Notes under the pieces: generated by a model | What the model was told of the DNA's origin: nothing | The model's database searches: none | Seen by the model: only the letters and a program-made list of their open reading frames with translations | Part shown: positions 1-7,321 of the stretch, in pieces | Position numbering within the stretch: position 1 is the first letter of the stretch | How the letters are laid out: each line of letters opens with the position of its first letter | Translations under genes and position numbers: made by a program | Assembly: GCA_007126175.1 (NCBI GenBank) | Contig: SLBU01000129.1 | Span: forward strand, 1-11,014 | Direction of reading: 5' to 3' | Length of the DNA: 11,014 bases | From: Kiritimatiellia bacterium | GTDB taxonomy: Bacteria > Verrucomicrobiota > Kiritimatiellia > UBA8416

Positions 1-353
1 AAGGCAAGCAACCGTTCGCGCGTGAAGGTGTCCCCAACAAACAAGACATATTCCCCGGCAATCACATCTACGCCATCGGTGGCAGGCAACCGTACCGCCT
101 CCGCAGATTCGGGTGGCATCGCCCAAGACCGCGCAGCGGGGATGTGCCGCGCCGGCCCGACATCGAAAACCGATGGTGGCACCTGCGGTACCCCCGCAAA
201 AGGCTCCTGCCGCGGCGGCAGCACCACCGCCCGGCGAGCCAGACCGTCAAGCGCATGGCGGGCCACGAAACCAGCCAACAGCAGCATCAACAGACCTAGC
301 CCGCCCATGCACAACCACCACCAGAACGGTTGCCGTCCGTACCACCCACGCAT
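1..353 (-). CDS. Partial single-pass membrane-anchored protein of unknown function
   Basis: The reading frame runs off the left edge, so only the first 117 residues are visible. The protein opens with a short basic, aromatic stretch (MRGWYGRQPFWWWL), then a hydrophobic segment at about residues 10-34, rich in Leu, Gly and Met. This fits a single N-terminal membrane anchor with the rest outside the cytoplasm. A Pro-rich stretch follows (about 45-90), then the start of what may be a folded domain (DGVDVIAGEYVLFVGDTF). I do not recognise the family. The ATG is well supported: it overlaps the stop of the upstream gene as TAATG, and a GGGAGGGG ribosome site lies 7 bases before it. The overlap implies translational coupling with the KaiC-like/PPDK-like gene, so the two proteins are probably made together. 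Function cannot be assigned from this fragment. Confidence 0.75.
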   Translation of the reverse strand, partial: MRGWYGRQPFWWWLCMGGLGLLMLLLAGFVARHALDGLARRAVVLPPRQEPFAGVPQVPPSVFDVGPARHIPAARSWAMPPESAEAVRLPATDGVDVIAGEYVLFVGDTFTRERLLA

Positions 354-2992
354 TACGTATCCCCTCCCGGCCCCACTGGATCAACAAAACAGACAACCCG
401 TTGCGCACGGGCATCCGCCGTCAGCAACAGACGTCCCTCCGGAGGCACCAAAGCCGACGACGAAACCACACGAATCACGTGGTTCCAAATCGCCCCCTCC
501 GCAACCAAATCGCCCAGAACCGAAGCACAATCCAATAACCGTGCCTCATCCAAGCGCGTATCTCCCTGCCCCGGCATCAGCGCCACATACAGCATATCCA
601 TCTCAACCAATTCATTGAGAAAGTGCGTACCCAACGATACATCGGGAATCAAATTCGCATGCATCGTCACAATTTCCCCGAGCACTGCCACGCCACTGAT
701 CTCATGGAACAACACCGGCACCCCCAGTTCCGGACTACTCGTACCCCACCGACCAGGACCTAGCAAGACCGTCGTGCCTCCCGCCACATGATCCTGCAAC
801 GCCTGGTTCACCTTCCCCAACGTACGCGCAACGGCATAACGATCCTGCATCGATAAGGCACTGTAGGCGGACGGAACCACATACACAATATGGTCCACCT
901 CCACCACCCGACTTTGTCCAATCACCGCACAGCGCGCTGAAAGCAGCGCATCCGCATCCGGATGGCAGTAAGGCATCGTATCCAGCGCAATCGTATCCGT
1001 CCCCCGCACCTGTAAAGGACGGCATTGCACCAGATTGATCTTTGGCTCCAATTGCGTATTGAAATTTACCGTGAATTCGATGTCCACCGGATACGCATAG
1101 GCATCCTGCAACACGCGTAACATACGACGCAACAAATCCGTGAAGTCCGTCTCCAGCAAGGGGTCAAACGTCAACAACCGCGGCACCGTGCCAAGCCGCG
1201 CGCCTGCCGCACGCGCCATCCGCACCGCCTCGCGATCGGCCGGTGCCAGCAAATCCAGTACCGGTGCGAAAAATTCCGGAATCACGCCATCAAAGGGCCC
1301 CGACGTCAGATGGTTATCGTCCAAATCAATATAATCGATCCGCCGTTGCGTATGCGCACGTAACTCCTCCATGTTGTGTTCCGGACGCCGCATCGGCGCA
1401 TTCAATGCCACCAGACGCGTACAATCATCATCCGCCCGGTCTACAGCCCTTGTGCCCAGACCCGCCACCAAGCGCACCACGCCTGCCTCAGGGTCGATAT
1501 CGGGGTGCCACACATACGGATTAAACGAGAACCCGACCCCCGCAGCAGGCGGGAAAAAGCGCTTGCCGTGTGCTCGCCCCGATACCCGCATCACCAACAA
1601 GGCCATCTGCTCATCCTGATCCAGCATCCCCCGACGCGCACGATACCGCAGGGCACGCTCGCTCATCGCACTCGCGTAAATCCGCTTCACCGCCGCCACA
1701 AAATCCTCGATGCGCTGCGAACGCGGCCCCTGATTCGCACAAAACACACTCTCATATTTCCCGGCAAACGCATTCCCGAAATTATCTTCCAGCAGCGAAC
1801 TGGAACGCACAATAAAGGGGGACTGCCCGAAGTAATCCACCATCTCCTCGAACTGGCGCAACGTCCGTGCCGGAAAGGTACCAGTAATGATCAGGCGACG
1901 CGCCCGCGTTGCATTCTCATAAAAGGCCTCCGTATCGCGCTGGCGCTGCCGCGTCCACCAGATCCCGTTCTGCACCAAATACGAATAAAAAACATCCGAC
2001 CCGATAAAAAAGGAATCATGTGCCTCGAGCTGCCCATACAACGTCGGATCCTGTTGCCGGAGAATGGCCCGCGCCAGCAACATACCCACGGCCTTCCCCC
2101 CGATCAACCCCGAGCCAATCATCCGGCGCCTAACATCCAACACATCCTCCAGCGTCAGGTACCGCTTCACCAACGCCACCATCGGCGCATCCCGCGTTAT
2201 CACCATCGGCACCAAATGCTCCAGCATCGGGCGCTCGGACTCCTCCACCAAACGCCCCTCCACAACCTGCTGCCGTACCTCTGCCGCATCCAGAAAAGCC
2301 AACTCCCAGAACCCGGGATTGCGATCCGCATGCAAACCAGACCACTTGGCCGACGTCAAAATCCCCGCAATCTCCGCGCTGTCAGAAACCGGCACAAAAT
2401 CCCCGTTCTCCTCCCAGCGGTGCAACATATTCATCGTAGCCGAATAGCGCTGCTGCACCTTGATCGGACGTATATAGGTGGCACCATGCCGATATACATC
2501 CAGAAACAATTGCGTCGTCGACTGGATCGGATCCAGCGCATAGACCGAATGATGGTTCCGATACAACCCAAAATACGCCAACGTCTCCATGTCAAAGAGA
2601 TAGGGACACATCAACTTGAAAAAGTTGCCAAGCATGACATCCGAGTACCACATCTCCGCTAAAGGCGAAAGACAATCAAAAATGTACGTGGCACCGCGAC
2701 CCGTCAAACGGATACGTTCATGCATGGCCCCCACAAAAGCCTCGAATCCGGACGTCGGATCCAATGCCTCGACAAATACGCCTGGTCCGGCTGACACCAG
2801 CGGAACATCCGCAGCAAAACGGAAATACACTAACGGACGCCCGCTCGTACGCGCCCACTCGACACAAGGATCGATCAAACGCTGATACTCTTCCACGCTA
2901 TCGAGCTGCCAGACCACATTATCACCCGGCAGAATCCCTTTCAGAATCCGGTCCAACCCCGGCAACCCCGTCGAAAACGTATATCCGTCCAT
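353..2992 (-). CDS. KaiC-like domain fused to a PEP synthase/PPDK-type ATP-grasp domain
   Basis: This is an 879-residue cytoplasmic protein. Residues 5-25 (STGLPGLDRILKGILPG) match the opening of KaiC/RecA-type domains, and YIFDCLSPL at 103-111 resembles a Walker B strand, but no GxxxxGK[ST] P-loop follows the first motif. Residues about 295-660 look like the nucleotide-binding half of PEP synthase and pyruvate phosphate dikinase: IGGKAVGM (297-304), PFIVRSSSLLEDNFGNAFAG (392-411, with the ATP-grasp Arg), VDIEF (636-640) and NLVQCRPL (653-660). The C-terminal part (GPGRWGTSSPELGVPV at 745-760, then LGTHF at 787-791) resembles, from memory, a conserved tail in other PPDK-like proteins. I see no phosphohistidine swivel domain and no TIM-barrel PEP/pyruvate domain, so it is unlikely to be a complete PEP synthase. 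The ATG has a GAGGGG site 8 bases upstream and lies 30 bases past the barrel gene. A regulatory or signalling role is possible; the substrate is unknown. Confidence 0.85.
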   Translation of the reverse strand: MDGYTFSTGLPGLDRILKGILPGDNVVWQLDSVEEYQRLIDPCVEWARTSGRPLVYFRFAADVPLVSAGPGVFVEALDPTSGFEAFVGAMHERIRLTGRGATYIFDCLSPLAEMWYSDVMLGNFFKLMCPYLFDMETLAYFGLYRNHHSVYALDPIQSTTQLFLDVYRHGATYIRPIKVQQRYSATMNMLHRWEENGDFVPVSDSAEIAGILTSAKWSGLHADRNPGFWELAFLDAAEVRQQVVEGRLVEESERPMLEHLVPMVITRDAPMVALVKRYLTLEDVLDVRRRMIGSGLIGGKAVGMLLARAILRQQDPTLYGQLEAHDSFFIGSDVFYSYLVQNGIWWTRQRQRDTEAFYENATRARRLIITGTFPARTLRQFEEMVDYFGQSPFIVRSSSLLEDNFGNAFAGKYESVFCANQGPRSQRIEDFVAAVKRIYASAMSERALRYRARRGMLDQDEQMALLVMRVSGRAHGKRFFPPAAGVGFSFNPYVWHPDIDPEAGVVRLVAGLGTRAVDRADDDCTRLVALNAPMRRPEHNMEELRAHTQRRIDYIDLDDNHLTSGPFDGVIPEFFAPVLDLLAPADREAVRMARAAGARLGTVPRLLTFDPLLETDFTDLLRRMLRVLQDAYAYPVDIEFTVNFNTQLEPKINLVQCRPLQVRGTDTIALDTMPYCHPDADALLSARCAVIGQSRVVEVDHIVYVVPSAYSALSMQDRYAVARTLGKVNQALQDHVAGGTTVLLGPGRWGTSSPELGVPVLFHEISGVAVLGEIVTMHANLIPDVSLGTHFLNELVEMDMLYVALMPGQGDTRLDEARLLDCASVLGDLVAEGAIWNHVIRVVSSSALVPPEGRLLLTADARAQRVVCFVDPVGPGGDT

Positions 2993-3022
2993 GCGTGGAT
3001 CCCCTCTAACAAAAGACCGCCA

Positions 3023-4054
3023 TCAGAATCGCAACCCCAGCATCGCCGTGAACATCGTCATCCGAAACGAAAACTCCTTATCAAAACGCTCGCGCCGCGC
3101 AATAATTTCATCCGGGTCGGTGGAAGAAGAAGCCACCAGCCCCTCGGAACGTATCTGCTGGAACTGGCCCCCAAGCAACCAACGCCGACCGCTCTGCAGC
3201 GGAAACTCGCCATACAGCCCTATCCGAAAATTACGATGATCGATATCCAGATTCTTTTCCCGGTGCGACGAGCTTGTCAGCAAGGAAGTCCCGCCGCTGT
3301 ACCGACAAATCACATAATGCGTATGCAGCACCAACTGAGCTGTATCCGGTTGCCCAACACGGACTTCCACGCCCCCCCCATATTCCGGCAACCCCATACC
3401 ACTCATCCCGCTCACACGCCCACCCACCACAAAATCTTCAATCGGATTCTGATATTGGATCACGCCCCGCGATTCCCCAGCATCAATCTTGTACGACCCG
3501 ACAAACCCAAATAGCCCCGCATCCAGAAAGGGAAGGATCCGCAAACCATGAACGGGCTGAAAGGTCAACGGGGTCACCTGGAACCGAAACTCCAACGCAG
3601 CCCCATGGATATCAAAGGCGAACGTCTCCCCCTCGGGGATCACCATATTGTCGTAGCGCGTTCCATTATACACCAGCCGCCCGACATCATTCAGATAGTA
3701 ATCACGGCGCGCCACCGCATCACTGGAAATGGAAAAGTAATGGGCATCCGCCAAAAACGTTACAAAGCGCCCGCGGCGCTGCAGCCCAAGGCCGATCACC
3801 GGGTGCGTCCCGCTCACATTGAAATCATCCAAATCAAAATTATTGGCGCGATCCTGTTTCCACTCTTCCCCCATCACATCATACAACTGGCGTGTGGTCT
3901 CCTGCACCACCGCATTAAATTCACTGATCACCCCACCTCGCAGCCCGATATCGAGACCCCGCCCGGCCTCATCAGTGCGCCCCCCACGAAAAACATCCGC
4001 CCCCGCCCCTGTCACCAGGGCAAGAACCACTACCCAGCATCCCAACCAGCGCAT
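3023..4054 (-). CDS. Probable outer-membrane beta-barrel protein, family unknown
   Basis: The product is 343 residues from the chosen ATG. It starts with a clear signal peptide (MRWLGCWVVVLALVTGAGA), cleavage being likely after residue 19. The mature part is rich in Gly, aromatic and alternating polar/hydrophobic stretches, with several turns carrying charged residues. It ends in FTAMLGLRF, and a terminal Phe preceded by alternating hydrophobics is the usual outer-membrane barrel insertion signal. I do not recognise a named family. The open frame extends upstream to 4123, but a GAGAGGGG ribosome site 5 bases before 4054 and the signal peptide beginning exactly there decide the start. The gene precedes the KaiC-like/PPDK-like gene by 30 bases, so the two are probably co-transcribed. 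Its role could be structural, porin-like or adhesive. Confidence 0.8.
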   Translation of the reverse strand: MRWLGCWVVVLALVTGAGADVFRGGRTDEAGRGLDIGLRGGVISEFNAVVQETTRQLYDVMGEEWKQDRANNFDLDDFNVSGTHPVIGLGLQRRGRFVTFLADAHYFSISSDAVARRDYYLNDVGRLVYNGTRYDNMVIPEGETFAFDIHGAALEFRFQVTPLTFQPVHGLRILPFLDAGLFGFVGSYKIDAGESRGVIQYQNPIEDFVVGGRVSGMSGMGLPEYGGGVEVRVGQPDTAQLVLHTHYVICRYSGGTSLLTSSSHREKNLDIDHRNFRIGLYGEFPLQSGRRWLLGGQFQQIRSEGLVASSSTDPDEIIARRERFDKEFSFRMTMFTAMLGLRF

Positions 4055-4098
4055 AAATACCCCTCTCATCAAATGGACCATCGCAGAACGTAGGCGCG

Positions 4099-4104
4099 AA
4101 TATA
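4099..4104 (-). promoter_or_regulatory. Possible -10 element for the 343-residue barrel gene
   Basis: Read on the minus strand this is TATATT, five of six matches to the consensus. It would give a leader of about 38 bases containing the GAGAGGGG ribosome site. No good -35 hexamer sits at 16-18 bases; a TTGCAT lies 24 bases upstream, too far to count. The gene may equally be read from the promoter of the small gene upstream. Confidence 0.25.
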
Positions 4105-4162
4105 ACATACCTACATCCAGCATTACGAATGCAATTCCTATGCAGCGCGCATCAATGCAACC

Positions 4163-4294
4163 TCACGACTTGCGACGGCCGCGCCACCAGCTCCACACCG
4201 CAAACTTCCAGCGCTTCCACCACGTCACCCCACCACCACGCGCACCCCGCTTTGGCGGCTGCTTCCGCATATAGTCCCGATCTGCCAACCCCAT
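4163..4294 (-). CDS. Small basic Trp-rich protein with MGLADRDYMR N-terminus (43 aa)
   Basis: A 43-codon frame begins with ATG at 4294 and ends at TGA. A perfect GGAGG lies 5 bases before the ATG, the best ribosome site in this interval. The N-terminus MGLADRDYMR matches, from memory, a short pattern (M-G-hydrophobic-x-D-R-D/E-Y-x-R) that opens various bacterial membrane-associated proteins such as some rhomboid-like ones. The rest is strongly basic and rich in Trp, Gly, Lys and Arg (VTWWKRWKFAVWSWW, then RGRRKS). There is no clear hydrophobic membrane span, so peripheral binding to membrane or nucleic acid is possible. It lies 108 bases upstream of the barrel gene in the same direction, with no convincing terminator between. 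Function unknown. A frame overlapping in another phase (4152-4379) lacks such a ribosome site and is probably a shadow. Confidence 0.65.
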   Translation of the reverse strand: MGLADRDYMRKQPPKRGARGGGVTWWKRWKFAVWSWWRGRRKS

Positions 4295-4364
4295 ATATCC
4301 TCCACACTTCAAACATGAAAACTGCTACATAATTATCGAATATGCTAGTCATCTCGCTGTGTAT

Positions 4365-4392
4365 AACATAAAAACACACACGTATGTATCAA
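4365..4392 (-). promoter_or_regulatory. Candidate promoter of the small gene and left-hand block
   Basis: On the minus strand TTGATA (4392-4387, five of six to the -35 consensus) is followed after 16 bases by TATGTT (4370-4365, four of six to the -10 consensus). Transcription would start near 4358, giving a leader of about 64 bases before the small gene. The surrounding 4311-4440 stretch is visibly more AT-rich than the flanking genes, as expected for a divergent promoter interval. Confidence 0.4.
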
Positions 4393-4408
4393 AGTCGTAT
4401 TCACAGGT

Positions 4409-4418
4409 GTAGTACTAC
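4409..4418. promoter_or_regulatory. Perfect 10-bp palindrome abutting the plus-strand -10 box (possible operator)
   Basis: GTAGTACTAC is its own reverse complement and ends one base before the TATAAT of the plus-strand gene. A regulator bound here would cover the promoter spacer. Ten bases is short, and a single copy is seen, so this may be chance. Confidence 0.25.
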
Positions 4419-4424
4419 TATAAT
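4419..4424 (+). promoter_or_regulatory. TATAAT -10 element of the plus-strand gene
   Basis: This is a perfect -10 hexamer. The -35 position at 17 bases spacing reads CGTATT, a poor match, so an activator or another sigma factor may be needed. The predicted start of transcription, near 4431, leaves only about 6 bases before the ATG at 4437, so the mRNA would be nearly leaderless. An in-frame TAG at 4410-4412 excludes a more distant upstream start. Confidence 0.45.
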
Positions 4425-4436
4425 GTACCGGATATT

Positions 4437-5585
4437 ATGGATCAAACAAACACATCCCTTTCCAAACATGCGCACCATTACTTGCGCAAAACCGTTATCG
4501 TTGTTGTCACCCTCCTGATCGTGATGTCTGCCATTCGCGCAGGCGTCGTGCTCTTTGCGATCCGAAAAGCGGCAGATGGGCAACCCTACAACGTCGAATT
4601 GACCGCGCGCTGGAGTCCGGCCTATCCAGCCCTCTATGACACCCTTATCGAAATTGCACCAGATACCCCCATTACCTACCATAACCCCAATCGACTGCTC
4701 TTGTCTTGGCCCGATCGCCTTATCAATCTATGCTTGCAATACACCCGCGCATTCTGGCAACCCCAAATGCCTGACACATCCACCACGCTACCCCAAAATG
4801 CCACCCCCCGCTCGACGACGGCCCCGCCCGCGCCCACGCCGCCGGCAATGCCAATCGAAGGCACCAATACCCCAACCGCAGCTGCACCAACGGTTGCCGC
4901 CCACGAGCGCACAACGACGCCACCCCCGCAGCCAGAACCACCCCCGACGCACTACGACCCAAACGCCCTATGGGCAGCCGTGATTGCACCCGAAGCGCCC
5001 GTTTACGACACCAATGGGCAACGCTCCGAAACTGTTCCCGCTGGCAGTGTCGTGCATATCACAGGACAACGCGCAACCACCAACAACAGAACCCTCTACA
5101 CCGGAACCGTACATAGCCCCGTCGGGCGTTTCGAGGGCGTCTTGCTGCGCGAGCAGGATCTGCAACTCTATCGCGGCAAAACCCTACTCGATACCTCACG
5201 GGACGAACGCGAACGCGCATCCAATCGAGCACGCCTCCAAGGCGCCATTATCGCCAGAATACAGCAACTTGAAACCGCACACGCCAATCGTAATCCCCAC
5301 CAGAAACGCTACCACGAGATGTTGCGCCGTTATCAGCAACTTCGCAATGAAGCACAACCCCTCCAAGCCAAATATGAAAATCGCACAGGCGCAGAACGCA
5401 TCGCGGCTGGCAACCAACTACGCGAAATCCAACAGGAAATGGCCACACTGACGCCCGCCATACGCGAGCTGCAACAAAAACGCGACGCGTGGAACGCAGC
5501 CAACCCGCAAACACAACCACCCGACCCGGAGCAAGATCCCCAGATCATCAACTTGCGCAAGCAACTCAACGCCATCACCCCCTGA
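4437..5585 (+). CDS. Membrane-anchored SH3-like/coiled-coil protein, unknown family
   Basis: This 382-residue protein is the only plus-strand gene seen. Residues 19-42 form one membrane segment (from KTVIVVVTLLIVM) preceded by a short basic tail, suggesting an N-in anchor with the rest in the periplasm. A linker rich in Pro, Thr and Ala covers about 112-172. Residues 178-245 (from LWAAVIAPEAPVYDTNGQ to EQDLQLY) have the spacing of a bacterial SH3-like barrel. From about 255 to 355 there is a Gln/Arg/Glu-rich, heptad-like stretch that should form a coiled coil. The layout suggests a periplasmic wall- or complex-binding protein; I recognise no named family. There is no convincing Shine-Dalgarno site before the ATG. 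The Pro/Thr/Gln/Asn-rich composition matches the C/A-rich plus strand. It faces the 545-residue barrel gene tail-to-tail. Confidence 0.75.
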   Translation: MDQTNTSLSKHAHHYLRKTVIVVVTLLIVMSAIRAGVVLFAIRKAADGQPYNVELTARWSPAYPALYDTLIEIAPDTPITYHNPNRLLLSWPDRLINLCLQYTRAFWQPQMPDTSTTLPQNATPRSTTAPPAPTPPAMPIEGTNTPTAAAPTVAAHERTTTPPPQPEPPPTHYDPNALWAAVIAPEAPVYDTNGQRSETVPAGSVVHITGQRATTNNRTLYTGTVHSPVGRFEGVLLREQDLQLYRGKTLLDTSRDERERASNRARLQGAIIARIQQLETAHANRNPHQKRYHEMLRRYQQLRNEAQPLQAKYENRTGAERIAAGNQLREIQQEMATLTPAIRELQQKRDAWNAANPQTQPPDPEQDPQIINLRKQLNAITP

Positions 5586-5647
5586 ACAAGCCCCCGATTC
5601 GAACCGCGCCCAGATAATGCGGTAGAGAAGCTTTTTGCGGGCGATCC

Positions 5648-5673
5648 CACCGCGGTAAACCTGCCGAGCGGTG
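5648..5673. terminator. Weak inverted repeat between convergent genes
   Basis: CACCGC at 5648-5653 pairs with GCGGTG at 5668-5673 around a 14-base loop, in the 98-base gap between two convergent genes. Neither strand shows a T-tract straight after the stem, so it is not a standard intrinsic terminator. A second 5-bp stem (5603-5607 with 5619-5623) precedes TTTTT at 5632-5636 by 8 bases and is also weak. No other feature is seen in this gap. Confidence 0.25.
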
Positions 5674-5683
5674 AAGTAACACC

Positions 5684-7321
5684 CTAAAACGTGTGGCTCC
5701 ACGTCAACTGCAATCCCACTGTGTCGCGCGTATACTCCAACGCAGGATTATCCGCCGTACGCTGGACGTGCTGCACATAGGCCGAAAAATTGATCCGCTG
5801 TATAATCTGAAACCCTGTGCGTGCCATCAGACTCAGGGTCTGGTAATCATCGCCTATCTCCGGATCTCCCTCCTCGCCACCCAGCCCAGTGTCCAGGCTA
5901 TCGTTAAACCGCATCGCATAGGATGCCGACAAACTCAACGGCACGATGCGTGTAAGCTGGGTGCGTACCGCAAGTCGATTGCTCCAATCCCGATACCCAT
6001 TGCGATCCAGATCCTGCGGATCCGCAATCAGATAGTCCGACGTAAAACTACCCGGCAACCAAAGCCCACTCCAACCAAACCGATACCCGAATCGATCGGT
6101 GATATCGATCCCCCCCTCGAAGGACTCGGTAATCGCACGACTCGCGCTGAACCGTTGCGAACGACCACGCTGCAAATCATGCTCTAACGACATGGCCCCC
6201 GTCAGCGATTGCCGACGACGCGTCTCCGTAAGGTTCCCCCCCTGCACAACCGCAAACTGCTGCCCCACCGACGCATTGAAATCCATCGTCTGCGTCACAT
6301 TCAAACCGGTAAATATACTATAACCATGGATGTAGGAATCCGGGCGATCCTCCGTCTGCGCCAGACTCTGCGAAGCCTGCAACAGCAACCCCGCTGCCGC
6401 AAAGGGGTTGATCTGCCGCCGATAGGCCGCCATCTCCGCATACTGCACACGCCGCTGACTACGAAAGGCGCGACTTTGCGGCAGCGTATCCGTCCGCGAC
6501 GCCGAGGCCGAAAAGGCATCACGCGAACTCGCGCGCCAGTCCCAATCGGCACCTGCTGTATTCTGAAGCAACCGATATTCGCGCCCCCCCAACCGGTCAC
6601 TGATACCGCGCCGATCCACAAAATCCGTCAGATACAAAATGTCATCATAAATCAGAATCCGACTGTCGCGCGTCGGATGAAACTGCGTCGAAAACGTCGC
6701 GTAAATCCCTTCGTCCGTCAGATCAATCACAAATTGATCCGGCTGCGTTCCCAATGGATAGTGAAAATACGACATCCGCAGATTCAACGACAAATCCAGC
6801 CGTCTGGTCAAAATCATATAGTTATTCATCGTCAGCGTTGCCGAAAGCGGAAATTCAGAGCCACTCTTCTGCACCTCGCCACGCCGCGTGCCATCCAGAA
6901 AATCGGTCCCCCGCCCGCGAAACCGCGTATAGCGATACCCGGCACTCAGCGCAATCCCCATGTCCGTATACCAGGGACCGATCCGCAGCATCGCATCTGC
7001 CGGCGGCGATAACTCGCGATGCTGATCATAGCGCAACATCGTGGAGCCACCACGCCCACTGCGCGTGGCACCCCGTGCCGAACCGATCCGGCCATCGCCT
7101 CGCATCGTCGTAGGACCCCGAAAGGTAAAATCCGGCTGGCTAATCGTGAAGGTCTGCTCCTCGATGGCGGCCCGCTCTTCCGCCTCGCGCTCCTCCACTA
7201 CCTCCACCATGTAGGCGTCTGTCTGGGCCTGCATCGTTGCCGGAAGCACAAACAGCACCCCAACCCACAACAACCGAACCAACGCTTTGCATGCCAATGT
7301 CGAAATCTGCACTGCACTCAT
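5684..7321 (-). CDS. Probable large outer-membrane beta-barrel protein, family unknown
   Basis: The product has 545 residues. A signal peptide covers residues 1-32 (hydrophobic core LLWVGVLFVLPATM), with likely cleavage after Ala32. A short Glu-rich stretch (39-56, EEREAEERAAIEEQ) and a Gly/Arg/Ser-rich stretch (about 78-93) follow. From about 110 onward there are many alternating polar/hydrophobic segments with aromatic girdle residues and Arg/Asp turns, ending in GLQLTWSHTF with the terminal Phe typical of barrels. I do not recognise a named family; it could be an exporter, porin or surface-assembly component. The ATG overlaps the glycosyltransferase stop as ATGA and has AGGAGG 8 bases upstream, so the start is firm and translation is probably coupled. 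That coupling suggests it works with the membrane glycosyltransferase or its polymer product, but this is inference. Confidence 0.78.
   Translation of the reverse strand: MSAVQISTLACKALVRLLWVGVLFVLPATMQAQTDAYMVEVVEEREAEERAAIEEQTFTISQPDFTFRGPTTMRGDGRIGSARGATRSGRGGSTMLRYDQHRELSPPADAMLRIGPWYTDMGIALSAGYRYTRFRGRGTDFLDGTRRGEVQKSGSEFPLSATLTMNNYMILTRRLDLSLNLRMSYFHYPLGTQPDQFVIDLTDEGIYATFSTQFHPTRDSRILIYDDILYLTDFVDRRGISDRLGGREYRLLQNTAGADWDWRASSRDAFSASASRTDTLPQSRAFRSQRRVQYAEMAAYRRQINPFAAAGLLLQASQSLAQTEDRPDSYIHGYSIFTGLNVTQTMDFNASVGQQFAVVQGGNLTETRRRQSLTGAMSLEHDLQRGRSQRFSASRAITESFEGGIDITDRFGYRFGWSGLWLPGSFTSDYLIADPQDLDRNGYRDWSNRLAVRTQLTRIVPLSLSASYAMRFNDSLDTGLGGEEGDPEIGDDYQTLSLMARTGFQIIQRINFSAYVQHVQRTADNPALEYTRDTVGLQLTWSHTF

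Noticed and set aside
1376..2662. 428-codon open frame on the plus strand
   Set aside because: It lies wholly antisense to the KaiC-like/PPDK-like gene, has a His/Arg/Pro-rich low-sense composition and no ribosome site. It is a by-product of the codon and strand bias.
4055..4123. Longer N-terminus for the 343-residue barrel protein
   Set aside because: The extra 23 residues would precede the signal peptide, while GAGAGGGG sits exactly 5 bases before the ATG at 4054.
4120..4132. GCATT-ACG-AATGC hairpin as a terminator after the small gene
   Set aside because: The stem is only 5 bp with no T-tract on the minus strand.
5590..5612. GGTTCGAATC on the minus strand, like a tRNA T-loop
   Set aside because: The flanking bases do not pair as a T-stem, and no acceptor or anticodon arm can be built around it.
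5418..5702. Minus-strand frame crossing the convergent gap, with a protein-like stretch around the gap
   Set aside because: It overlaps both flanking genes, lacks a ribosome site and resembles no family I know.
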